Source: CAWDYA01 sp963806495
Lineage (GTDB): Bacteria > Acidobacteriota > Polarisedimenticolia > JACPZX01 > DASXTC01
DNA length: 64,000 nt
NCBI GenBank assembly: GCA_963806495.1
Contig: CAWDYA010000008.1
Span: 620,001-684,000 of the forward strand
Direction: 5' to 3'
Shown: piece by piece, positions 54,392-62,206 of the stretch
Numbering within the stretch: position 1 is the stretch's first letter
How the letters are laid out: every line of letters starts with the position of its first letter
Program-made: the position numbers and the translations under genes
Notes under the pieces: model-generated
The model's database searches: none
What the model saw: the letters and a program-made list of their open reading frames with translations, nothing else
Told to the model about the DNA's origin: nothing

Positions 54392-57166
54392 TCAGGAGCG
54401 GGCGATCGCCTCGGCGGCGGACGGCGCGGCAAGGGTGATGGCGCGTGCGGAGAGCCACAACTCGAACCGATCTGCGGGCAGCGGCGGCGAAATGAAGTGG
54501 CCCTGCCCCTGCTCGCAGCCTATCTCCCTCAGCATGTCGAGCACGGCCTGCGATTCGATCCCCTCCGCGACCGTCTCGAGACCGAAGTCGCGTGCGAGAC
54601 GGATCGTGGAGCGGACGATCGTGGCGTCGCCCGCGTCCCGGTCCATGCGCGCCACGAACGAGCGATCGATCTTCAGCTCGGTTGCGGGCAGCTTGCGCAG
54701 GTAATCGAGTGACGAGTAGGCGGTGCCGAAGTCGTCGATCGACACCTTCACCCCGAGCGCCGCGAGACGCTTCAGGACCCGCAGCGATCGGCCCGGCTCC
54801 TCGATGATCGCCGTCTCGGTGATCTCCAGAACGAGCCGGCCTGGATCGACCCCGGAAGCGGTCAGCAGCCCCGAGAGCGTCTCGGGCAGATCCTCCTCGA
54901 GCAGGTTGCGGGCCGAGCAGTTGACCGACATCGACAGGTGCAGTCCCTTCGCGTCCCACGCCTTCGTCTGGGCGAGCGCACGCGTCAGAACCCACTGGGT
55001 CAGCGGCTTGATCAGACCGGTCCGCTCGGCCAGGGGAATGAACTCGCCGGGGGGGAGCGGACCATGTCTCGGGTGCCTCCATCGCAGGAGAGCCTCGGCG
55101 CCCACGACCCGGTCGGTGACGAGATCCAGCTTCGGCTGGTAGTGCAGCTCGAACTGGTCCCGCTCGATCGAGTCGCGCATCTCGCCCTTCATCGTGAGAT
55201 GACGCAGCGAGTTGGCGTCCGCCTCCGGATCGTACAAGGCGAACGTGTTGCGCTGCTTCTTGGCCACGTACATCGCCACGTCGGCCCGCTGCAGCAGGAG
55301 ACCCGGATCGTCTCCGTGCAGGGGGCTGAGCGCGATACCGACGCTGACATCGACCTGCAGTGTCATCCCCTCGACCGGGAACGGCGAGGCGATCGCCTCG
55401 ATGAGCCTGCGCGCCCTGGCGGTGGCCTCCGCCGGCCCCGCTCGGGGCAGCAGCACGGCGAACTCGTCGCCGCCGAGTCGGGCGATCATCTGGCCTGGCT
55501 CGAGCCCTTCGCGCAGGCGCTCCGCGATCCCGCACAGGAGCCGATCTCCCGTGGCGTGCCCGAGCGTGTCGTTGATCTCCTTGAATCGATCGAGATCCAG
55601 CATCAGCAGCGCCCCGCCCTCCGAGGGCCCATCACCGTCGAGATCGTGCCGCATGCGATCGAAAAGCATCGCCCGGTTGGGCAAATCGGTCAGCGCATCA
55701 TGGGTCGCCTGGTGTCTGAGCTGGTCCCGCTGTCGGAGGCTCTCCGTCACGTCCTGGAGGAAGGCCACGCGCACGACACGACCGTCCATGGTGAAGGAGG
55801 AGACGGCGAGATCCACGAGCCGGACCTCTCCGTCGGGACGAACAACCCGTGCGGCGTCCATGCGCGACAGCGTACCGCCGGACCGGGCCGAGGCCCCGGA
55901 AACGAGGTCTGTCAGAACGCAACCGACCGCGTCCGCCGCGCGCCGTCCGAAGAGCCGCTCGGCCGCGAGGTTGAACGTCTCGATCCGACCCTCGGCGTCG
56001 AGCGTCAGAATCGCCTCCGAGCAGTTCTCGACCACGTGTCGCATCCGCAGCTCGGTATGACGCGCCCTGAGTGAGGCGAGCCAGACCTTGATCTCCTGTT
56101 GATCGATGCGGCGCATCAGAGCCAGGCCATAGGCGCATCCGAGGACCGACCAGCCCGGCGCTACATCGAGCATCAGGGTCGAGACCCGCTGGCAGGCCAG
56201 CGCCCCGACGAACAGCAGCCCGCTCGAGCCGAGCAGCAACGCAACCCCGCCCCGCCAGGAAAGGCGCTGCATCGGCAGCCCGCCTGCCAGGGCGATGGCG
56301 AGCAGCAGGCTGACTGCGAGCCACGACGGGGCGCGTGCCAGCGTTCGCCCGGAGGCGATCGACTCGGCGGCCAGGGCCTGCAGCATGGGCCCCGGCATCG
56401 TGGTTCGCAGCGGAACTGCCGCCTGATCGCCCAGCTCGAGCGCGGTGGCTCCCACGATGACATCGCGGCCCCGCACGATACCGCGGTCGAAGGCGCCCGT
56501 CAGAACGTCCGCATACGACACGACCGGGATCGATGCGGGGTCGATTCCGAAGTCGATATAGAACGGATCCCCCGGCGCAGAGACCGAACCGGCGAGGACT
56601 CTCGCGAGCGCCGGTGGCCCGTCGATCCCGGGCGGGACCGCGGCGTACCGGCGCACCAGCCCGTCCGCGTCGGGCGCCACGTTGATCGATGCAAGGGTGG
56701 CCGCCGCGGCGAGCGAAGGAAGCGGGCTCGTCATGACGAGACGGTAGGCGCCTCCGGGGCCGGGCTGCCACTGCGAGAAAACCGGCAGAACCGCTCGCCC
56801 CCCTGCCGCGCGCAGCGCCTGTTCGAGCGCCCGGTCCTCATCCGGATCGGAACGGGAGCTGAAGTCGACATCGAACGCCACCTGCCGCGCGCCCGCGGCG
56901 ATCAGGTTGTCCAGCACGGTGGCGTGATAGCCGCGGGGCCAGGGCCAGGTGTCGATCCTCTCGATGCTGCGCGGATCGATCGCCACGACCACGACGCCTC
57001 CCGTCGCGGGACGCTGCAGGAGGGCGAAACGGAGATCCATCAGGTGCCGCTCCGCCCAATCCATTCCGCCGGCGAGATAGACCCCGGCGACGATGGCGGT
57101 GAGCGACAGCAGTGCCGGCAGTTGCCTGCTTCTCACCTCCCGCGCGCCTGCGCGGCTGCTCCGCAA
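54392..57166 (-). CDS. CHASE2-PAS-GGDEF-EAL cyclic-di-GMP signalling protein
   Basis: The 924-residue protein has an N-terminal membrane helix, a CHASE2 sensor outside the membrane (GGVVVVAIDPRSIERIDTWP ... RDVIVGATALELGDQ), three C-terminal helices of the CHASE2 unit (ending near residue 330), and a PAS domain (ENCSEAILTLDAEGRIETFN). A GGDEF domain follows with the intact active site RLGGDEFAVLL (cyclase), then an EAL domain with GAEALLRW, DDFGTAYSSLDYL (an alanine for the usual glycine), ELKIDRSFV and AEGIES (phosphodiesterase residues present). It could make or degrade cyclic-di-GMP depending on the signal. The start is TTG 57166, with GAGG 8 bases upstream and 10 bases after the small protein's stop, so it is the last gene of a four-gene operon. 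Confidence 0.93.
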   Translation of the reverse strand: MRSSRAGAREVRSRQLPALLSLTAIVAGVYLAGGMDWAERHLMDLRFALLQRPATGGVVVVAIDPRSIERIDTWPWPRGYHATVLDNLIAAGARQVAFDVDFSSRSDPDEDRALEQALRAAGGRAVLPVFSQWQPGPGGAYRLVMTSPLPSLAAAATLASINVAPDADGLVRRYAAVPPGIDGPPALARVLAGSVSAPGDPFYIDFGIDPASIPVVSYADVLTGAFDRGIVRGRDVIVGATALELGDQAAVPLRTTMPGPMLQALAAESIASGRTLARAPSWLAVSLLLAIALAGGLPMQRLSWRGGVALLLGSSGLLFVGALACQRVSTLMLDVAPGWSVLGCAYGLALMRRIDQQEIKVWLASLRARHTELRMRHVVENCSEAILTLDAEGRIETFNLAAERLFGRRAADAVGCVLTDLVSGASARSGGTLSRMDAARVVRPDGEVRLVDLAVSSFTMDGRVVRVAFLQDVTESLRQRDQLRHQATHDALTDLPNRAMLFDRMRHDLDGDGPSEGGALLMLDLDRFKEINDTLGHATGDRLLCGIAERLREGLEPGQMIARLGGDEFAVLLPRAGPAEATARARRLIEAIASPFPVEGMTLQVDVSVGIALSPLHGDDPGLLLQRADVAMYVAKKQRNTFALYDPEADANSLRHLTMKGEMRDSIERDQFELHYQPKLDLVTDRVVGAEALLRWRHPRHGPLPPGEFIPLAERTGLIKPLTQWVLTRALAQTKAWDAKGLHLSMSVNCSARNLLEEDLPETLSGLLTASGVDPGRLVLEITETAIIEEPGRSLRVLKRLAALGVKVSIDDFGTAYSSLDYLRKLPATELKIDRSFVARMDRDAGDATIVRSTIRLARDFGLETVAEGIESQAVLDMLREIGCEQGQGHFISPPLPADRFELWLSARAITLAAPSAAEAIARS

Positions 57167-57176
57167 GGCGTTCGCC

Positions 57177-57545
57177 TCATTTCCCTTTGAGGAGATTGAG
57201 CAGGCGGCCGATGAGATTCGGATCGCTTGTCTTCTGCGCCGACGTGGGGTCCAGCCGCGACGTGGAGCTGTCGACCATCTCCCCGCCGGCGCGGGTGAGG
57301 ACGCGCGTGTCGTCCATCAGGTCGCCCCACAGATCCGTGTCTCCTGCATCATCGAGACCCGGCAGCGAATCGTCCACCTCGACGAGGGTTGCAGCAAGTC
57401 GTCTCGAGACCTTCAGTGTGTCGTCGAGCATGACCGTATCCGAGTCGGTCTCCTTCGTGGCCGGCTCCTGCAGGGCACGCTCCTGCTGCCTGTCCCTGTC
57501 GGCCGCCTCATGATGGATCTCCATGCGTCCGTCCCGACCGCTCAC
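57177..57545 (-). CDS. Small acidic protein of unknown function in the CHASE2/FecR operon
   Basis: The 122-residue protein is hydrophilic and acidic, with VMLDDTLKVSRRLAATLVEV and a C-terminal helix LIGRLLNLLKGK. No signal peptide or motif is recognised. GTG 57545 overlaps the stop of the FecR-domain gene (GTGA), so it is translationally coupled. A longer reading from ATG 57557 is possible. Possibly a regulatory partner of the CHASE2 protein or the FecR protein. Confidence 0.6.
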   Translation of the reverse strand: MSGRDGRMEIHHEAADRDRQQERALQEPATKETDSDTVMLDDTLKVSRRLAATLVEVDDSLPGLDDAGDTDLWGDLMDDTRVLTRAGGEMVDSSTSRLDPTSAQKTSDPNLIGRLLNLLKGK

Positions 57546-58087
57546 CACGCCGACCATTCCGGCCGTGAATCCTCGGTCTGCCCGGTCGTCGTGGATCGCA
57601 CTTCGACCACGCCCTCGAGCACGCTGACCGCCGCGCGATCCCGCTCGAGGATCACGCTGAACCGTGTACCCTTGACGCCCGCCACGAGCAGCGGCGTGCG
57701 CACTTCGAACCTTCCGCCTTCGTGACGCGGCGCCACCTTGTAGATTACGTGGCCCTGATGCTGCAGCACGCGGGTGGCGCCATCGGGCGCGCGGTCCGGC
57801 AGCACCACCTCGCTGTCAGCCGCGACGAGGATCAGATCCCCGTCGCGCGTGAGTGTGGTCCGCGCGTCGTCGAAGGTACGCACCAGGCTCAGGGCCGCCA
57901 CATCGGCGCCGCGACGCGCTGTCTGCCAGGCATCGTCGGCCGCCGCCCCCGGCCTGACCTCGACACGGCCCGATGTGGCCACCGTCCTCCAGGACGAGCC
58001 GTCACGGTTACCGGCGCGTGCCGACGCGCCGATCAGGAGCGCAAGCCCGAGAGCCAGGGCGATCGCCGTCCGTCGATTCGTGAGCAT
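57542..58087 (-). CDS. Exported FecR-domain protein
   Basis: The 181-residue protein has a signal peptide (MLTNRRTAIALALGLALLIG...RA) and a single FecR domain: TVATSGRVEVRPGA, TTLTRDGDLILVAADSEVVL, then the conserved FEVRTPLLVAGVKGTRFSVI and AAVSVLEGVVEVRS. FecR domains are beta-rich extracytoplasmic sensors; here the usual anti-sigma membrane part is absent, so it is probably a periplasmic sensor. FecR-like proteins are often found beside CHASE2 proteins. GGAGGG lies before ATG 58087. It is between a barrel protein and the small acidic protein. Confidence 0.85.
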   Translation of the reverse strand: MLTNRRTAIALALGLALLIGASARAGNRDGSSWRTVATSGRVEVRPGAAADDAWQTARRGADVAALSLVRTFDDARTTLTRDGDLILVAADSEVVLPDRAPDGATRVLQHQGHVIYKVAPRHEGGRFEVRTPLLVAGVKGTRFSVILERDRAAVSVLEGVVEVRSTTTGQTEDSRPEWSAW

Positions 58088-58106
58088 CCATCCCTCCATG
58101 GGACCC

Positions 58107-59291
58107 TCAGAGCCGGTAGCGAATCCCGGCATGGGCCCAGTTGCGGTCATAGGTGTAGAGCGGGTCGCGGTTATCGGAGCGCACGGTGCCCATCTCCCCG
58201 AAGAGAGTGAGGTGGCCGCCGAAGTCGCGCTCGAGCGTCGCGGCGGCGTAGAGAAGATCGCCGCCTCGCACGTCACCGTTGGAGGCGAAATCGAGCGTCG
58301 CCCGGTCGTAGTTGAACGATGCGCGGCTCACCCTGAGCCCCGCGCGCATCACGGCGCTCAGGTCACACGAGGCGGAGACGAACCCGCTCACGGAGGTCGA
58401 GTCGTAGTAGCCCGCGTGCACGTCGTCGCGGCTGTCGCCGCCGAGCCCCGCCTGGAAGCTCCATTTCTCCCGGGGCGCGAACCGGATCGCGACGCGCAGG
58501 CCCGACGTACGGTACCGACGCCGGGCCCCCGCTGCCGGCGTGGCGTCCTCCTCGAGGGCGGACAAGGCATCGTACCGCTGCCCGCTCAGGGTGGCCGTCG
58601 CCTCCAGCCTCAGACGATCCGAGACGTCGAATCTGAGCCCCGGCATCAACGTGAGGGTCCTCTCGTCGAGCGGCTCCAGCGTGGGGACATCGGGGTAGTC
58701 ATCGGTGTAGTTCTGCCGCTCGAGCACAGAGTCGAGACTGAACATCAGCCGCCGTGAGGTCCTCAGCCGCAGATCGACCCGGGCCGACGTGACGTCGATG
58801 TTGAACCGGTCCGGGATCGGGACCAGCGTGTTCGGGTCGGCGAAGGTGACATAGGTGAGCCCGGTGGCGGGATCCACGAACGTGCTGCGCTCGACGCCGT
58901 ACGAGCCCCTGACGGCCGCCGAGAGTTTGCGCTCGCCGCGGGCGAAGATGATGAATCCGACGCCTGCTTCCGCCCTGGCCGAGCCGGTGTCCGCGTCTTC
59001 GAGGGAGGAGGAGTAGAGCCGGCTCTGCCCGCTGCCCGAGAGAAAGTAGCCCGCGCGCGACGACCATTTGTGGGCCAGACGGGCGTCGAGGTCGAGCAGC
59101 GTGTAGTCGCCGCGCGGGGCCTCGAACGGCCCGGTCACCACCTCACGATTCAGGTCGAGAGGGTTGGAGTCGTACCCGTACGCGACCGAGGCCTGGAGTG
59201 TCGAATCGGTCGTGCCGCCCACGGCTGCACGCGGGAACAGGACGACTGCAGCAACGGCCAGTCCGGCAATGAGCAGGCCCCGTCTGCGCAC
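58107..59291 (-). CDS. Outer-membrane beta-barrel protein of the FecR/CHASE2 operon
   Basis: The 394-residue protein has a signal peptide (MRRRGLLIAGLAVAAVVLFP) and then strands typical of a barrel: TLQASVAYGYDSNPLDLNRE, YTLLDLDARLAHKWSSRAGY, RLYSSSLEDADTGSARAEAG, LYAAATLERDFGGHLTLFGE, ending AHAGIRYRL. It could be a porin or surface receptor whose state the FecR protein monitors (inference). GTG 59291 is used, with GAGAG upstream. It is the first gene of the operon. Confidence 0.75.
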   Translation of the reverse strand: MRRRGLLIAGLAVAAVVLFPRAAVGGTTDSTLQASVAYGYDSNPLDLNREVVTGPFEAPRGDYTLLDLDARLAHKWSSRAGYFLSGSGQSRLYSSSLEDADTGSARAEAGVGFIIFARGERKLSAAVRGSYGVERSTFVDPATGLTYVTFADPNTLVPIPDRFNIDVTSARVDLRLRTSRRLMFSLDSVLERQNYTDDYPDVPTLEPLDERTLTLMPGLRFDVSDRLRLEATATLSGQRYDALSALEEDATPAAGARRRYRTSGLRVAIRFAPREKWSFQAGLGGDSRDDVHAGYYDSTSVSGFVSASCDLSAVMRAGLRVSRASFNYDRATLDFASNGDVRGGDLLYAAATLERDFGGHLTLFGEMGTVRSDNRDPLYTYDRNWAHAGIRYRL

Positions 59292-59309
59292 TGGGCTCTC
59301 CAGAAAATG

Positions 59310-59338
59310 GATATGCGAAGGAAGTAGTCCTGATATGC
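59310..59338 (-). promoter_or_regulatory. Direct repeats before the barrel/FecR/CHASE2 operon
   Basis: GCATATC occurs twice on the minus strand (59338-59332 and 59316-59310), 22 bases apart, about two helical turns, and ends about 20 bases before GTG 59291. A dimeric activator or repressor could bind here. The remaining space to 59452 shows a TTGACT box near 59363-59368, but no good -10. Confidence 0.3.
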
Positions 59339-59452
59339 AATCTGTGGGCAGGGGCGGCCGGAGTCAAGTATGTACGCGTGGATATTGGGGAAATCGGAAC
59401 AAAGCGGTCCCGAAAGCGAAGACAGACGGAAGAGCGGGAGACTCGGTGGGGA

Positions 59453-60153
59453 TCAGTCGAGCCGGACGCCGTCACCGAGCCTGAGGGTGCCCGGCCGGAC
59501 AACCTCGGCATAGACCCCCACGTTCGCTTCGTTGAGCCGGGTCGCAGTCCGCAGGATGTCGGGGTCCGGGTCCAGGTCGCCCTGCGGCAGGGTGATCATG
59601 ACGCATCGCGGGCAGGGGCCGGTGACCCGCAGCGCGACCTCGTCTCCGAGGGTCACCGTTCGTCCGACCCATGTGTCCTCGGCGAAGGCGGCGCCCGCCT
59701 GCGGCGTGTCGATCAGCACGTTGGGCCGGAACCGTCGCGGGTCGAACCGGCTGCCGGGATTCTCCATGCCGAGCCGGGCCAGGGTGGCGGTCGTCAGCAG
59801 GTGGACACGGGCGCAGTCGAAATAAGGCTCCGCCCGGCGCTCGAGACGAACCGCGCGGCCGAGCCTCTGCGACAGGGCGTCATCCAGATCGTCCCTTCCC
59901 GCCGTGAGCGGGACGCCGTCGGGAAGCTCGAATCCGCACCTCGTGCGCCTCGTGCGTGGCACGCAGATCGAGCAGCCCCGGCCACCGTCGCGGAATCCGA
60001 GGCGCTCGCGACCGTTCCGTCGGCCACGTCCATGATCGCCCAGGCTCGATCGCCGAGCAGACCGCGCTCGGTCACCTCGACGCGGTCGATCTCCTCGCCC
60101 CGCATCGACTTGACCGGGTAGCGCCACAACGCTGATATCGAACCTTCAATCAT
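59453..60153 (-). CDS. MOSC-domain protein (YcbX/mARC-like), two apparent frameshifts
   Basis: The N-terminus (IEGSISALWRYPVKSMRGEE ... RGLLGDRAWAIMDV) is the MOSC beta-barrel domain. After ADGTVASAS the frame shifts near 60005. RWPGLLDLRATHEAHEVRI lies in another frame, then a second shift near 59935 returns to the frame with ELPDGVPLTAGRDDL and the MOSC core VLIDTPQAGAAFAEDTWVGR ... GPCPRCVMITLPQGDLDPDP. The last stretch has the conserved CPRC that binds the molybdenum cofactor in MOSC proteins. Such proteins are sulfur-carrying or reduce N-hydroxylated compounds. GGGAGG is 5 bases before ATG 60153. Both breaks are single-base changes and probably consensus errors. Confidence 0.75.
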
Positions 60154-60180
60154 GAGGGCCTCCCTGGCACGCGCACCCGC

Positions 60181-60993
60181 TCAGCCGGCCGCCGCCGGCT
60201 CGCCGAGCGCATCGAAGATCTCTTGCTCGCTCACGTCCAGTCCGAAGCAGTCTCTCACGAGGGAGGGTACCTCGCCAACAGACAACTCACGCACCGCCTC
60301 CTCCCCGCCGCGACGTATCGTATATAGACGATCGCGCAGGATGTGCCGGGCACCCGCGGCGCTCTTCTGGATGGTCAGCATTTTTCGGAATACCGAGCCG
60401 GGATGGGTGGACGTGTAGTGGTTGCCCACCTCGAAGTCGACCGCAAGGGCGGGCGTGAGGCTGAAAGCGTACAGGTCCCGCCACTCGTCACGCCACCTGC
60501 GGCGAAGCACGTGAGCGCCCGAAGGCTCGGTCTCGACGCGGTACGCCCCCTCGGGCTGCTCGCTCACCGACCCGTCGAGAGGCACCGGCAGCATCGGACC
60601 GTCCCCGCCGAAGCCAACATCGGCGAGCACCGGCACACGTCCGGACACGACCCTCAGCAACATGTGCGTGCGCGGCAGAGTTGCCGTGGCACCGGGAGGC
60701 CGGACGCGCGCCTCGAGCGTCTCCACGTCGAACCCCAGCGCCCGCAGCGCCGCCGCGAACAACGTGTTCTGCTCGAAGCAGTACCCGCCGCGCCCTCCCT
60801 TCACCAGTTTCGCCTGCAGCGACTCCAGGTCGAGACGGATGGAACGTCCGAGACGCACGTCGATGTTCTCGAACGGGATCGCGGCCAGATGCGCAAGGTG
60901 CAACGACTCGAGCGCAGAGGCGGAGGGAGTGCGCTTCCCGGCGCAGGCGATTCGTTCGAGGTAGGCATCGAGATCCAGGGAACCTGGTTCCAT
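60181..60993 (-). CDS. nat: Arylamine N-acetyltransferase
   Basis: The 270-residue protein has the catalytic triad of the family: C72 in GGRGGYCFEQN, H110 in RTHMLLRV, D125 in LADVGFGG. The N-terminal part (YLERIACAG ... LHLAHLAAIPFENIDV) is typical. It transfers acetyl from acetyl-CoA to arylamines and hydrazines. ATG 60993 gives the usual length; a longer frame from 61173 crosses the promoter. A perfect TATAAT lies upstream. Confidence 0.93.
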   Translation of the reverse strand: MEPGSLDLDAYLERIACAGKRTPSASALESLHLAHLAAIPFENIDVRLGRSIRLDLESLQAKLVKGGRGGYCFEQNTLFAAALRALGFDVETLEARVRPPGATATLPRTHMLLRVVSGRVPVLADVGFGGDGPMLPVPLDGSVSEQPEGAYRVETEPSGAHVLRRRWRDEWRDLYAFSLTPALAVDFEVGNHYTSTHPGSVFRKMLTIQKSAAGARHILRDRLYTIRRGGEEAVRELSVGEVPSLVRDCFGLDVSEQEIFDALGEPAAAG

Positions 60994-61024
60994 GACGTCC
61001 GCTCCAGACTGTTCGGCCACTGGT

Positions 61025-61030
61025 ATTATA
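61025..61030 (-). promoter_or_regulatory. Perfect -10 box of the N-acetyltransferase promoter
   Basis: TATAAT on the minus strand (61030-61025), about 32 bases before ATG 60993. The -35 region is poor. Confidence 0.45.
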
Positions 61031-61055
61031 TTCGGCACCGACGGCGACACGAGGG

Positions 61056-61085
61056 TTGACGCGCGCCGCCGGGTGCGACGAGAAT
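61056..61085 (+). promoter_or_regulatory. Candidate sigma-70 promoter of the alpha/beta hydrolase gene
   Basis: TTGACG (61056-61061), 18-base spacer, GAGAAT (61080-61085); start site near 61092, with a leader of about 70 bases carrying GGAGG before ATG 61162. Confidence 0.45.
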
Positions 61086-61161
61086 ACCGTGACACCGGTC
61101 CGGCCGCTTTCTCACAACGCGGATCCCACGCCCCCGCGGCAAGCCTCCACGGAGGAACCTC

Positions 61162-62193
61162 ATGCTCCGTCACCCCGCCCCGAACGCGCCCGGATCGCTT
61201 CGCGCCGCCGTCGCGGTCGGACTGCTGCTCCTCGTCACCGCCTGCTCTCCTCCCGCAACGGAGGACCTGCCCGGTCAGGCGTCCTCATCGGAACCCCGGG
61301 AAGGATATGTCGTCACCGAGGACGGCGCGCGTCTCTTCTATGTCAGGGCAGGCAACGGCCCGACGACCATCATCATGCCGGCCCGGCTGTTTACCTTCCG
61401 TGATCTCGGCGCGCTCGCCGATGAGTTCACGCTGATCTCTTACGACATGCGCAACCGCGGACGCTCCTCGTTCGTGCAGGACAACGCCCGGCTCACGATC
61501 CAGGACGACGTCAGGGATCTCGAGGCGATCCGCAGCCAGCTCGGCGTCGAGCGCTTCGATCCGATCGGCTACTCGTACCTGGGCATGATGGTGATCCTGT
61601 ACGCGTCGGCCCACCCGGACCGGGTCGATCGTATCGTCCAGATCGGTCCCGTGCCGCGGAAGTTCGGAACCGAGTACCCCGACGGGCTGGCCGCACCCGA
61701 CAACCTGGACCCGCAGGGCTTGGAGCGCATCCACGCGATGCGCGAGGCCAATCTCCATCTGACCGACCCCGAGACCTACTGCCGCGAGGAGTGGAAGGTC
61801 ACCAGCGTGCGACTGGTCGGCAACCCCGCCGATGTCGGCAAGGTGGACTACGGCGTGTGCGACATGCCGAACGAGTGGCCAGGCAACCTTGCCCGCCACT
61901 TCTCGCACCAGTTCCCGTCGGTGCAGGATCTCGTGATCACCGACGAGCAGATCGCCCGGGTCCGCCAGCCCGTGCTGACGATCCACGGCACCCTGGACCG
62001 GAACGCTCCGTACGGCTCCGGGCGCGAGTGGGCGATGACGCTTCCGGATGCACGGCTCCTGACCGTGAAGGGAGCCGCCCATGGCGTCTGCGCCGAACGG
62101 CCCGGGGTGGTGCTGCCGGCGATCCGCGAGTTCCTGCACGGCCGCTGGCCGGCGGCCGCCGAAAGGGTCGCCAGCCTCGAGCCGCCTGCGTAG
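61162..62193 (+). CDS. Alpha/beta-hydrolase lipoprotein
   Basis: The 343-residue protein has a lipoprotein signal (RAAVAVGLLLLVTACSPP; cysteine 28 in LVTAC) and an alpha/beta-hydrolase fold: TIIMPARLFTFRDLG, ISYDMRNRGRSS, the nucleophile serine S138 in IGYSYLGMM, the acid near LTIHGTLDRNAPYG and the histidine in GAAHGVCAERPG. GGAGG precedes ATG 61162. The likely reaction is ester or amide hydrolysis (similar to prolyl iminopeptidases and haloperoxidase-like enzymes); the substrate is unknown. It is probably anchored to the outer membrane. The Nramp-like gene follows after 13 bases. Confidence 0.85.
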   Translation: MLRHPAPNAPGSLRAAVAVGLLLLVTACSPPATEDLPGQASSSEPREGYVVTEDGARLFYVRAGNGPTTIIMPARLFTFRDLGALADEFTLISYDMRNRGRSSFVQDNARLTIQDDVRDLEAIRSQLGVERFDPIGYSYLGMMVILYASAHPDRVDRIVQIGPVPRKFGTEYPDGLAAPDNLDPQGLERIHAMREANLHLTDPETYCREEWKVTSVRLVGNPADVGKVDYGVCDMPNEWPGNLARHFSHQFPSVQDLVITDEQIARVRQPVLTIHGTLDRNAPYGSGREWAMTLPDARLLTVKGAAHGVCAERPGVVLPAIREFLHGRWPAAAERVASLEPPA

Positions 62194-62206
62194 TAGAGTT
62201 CCGGCC

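Noticed and set aside
54371..54392. Nine-G run and imperfect hairpin after the CHASE2 gene as a terminator
   Set aside because: No U-tract on the transcribed side and an imperfect stem; it may matter as a homopolymer error site only.
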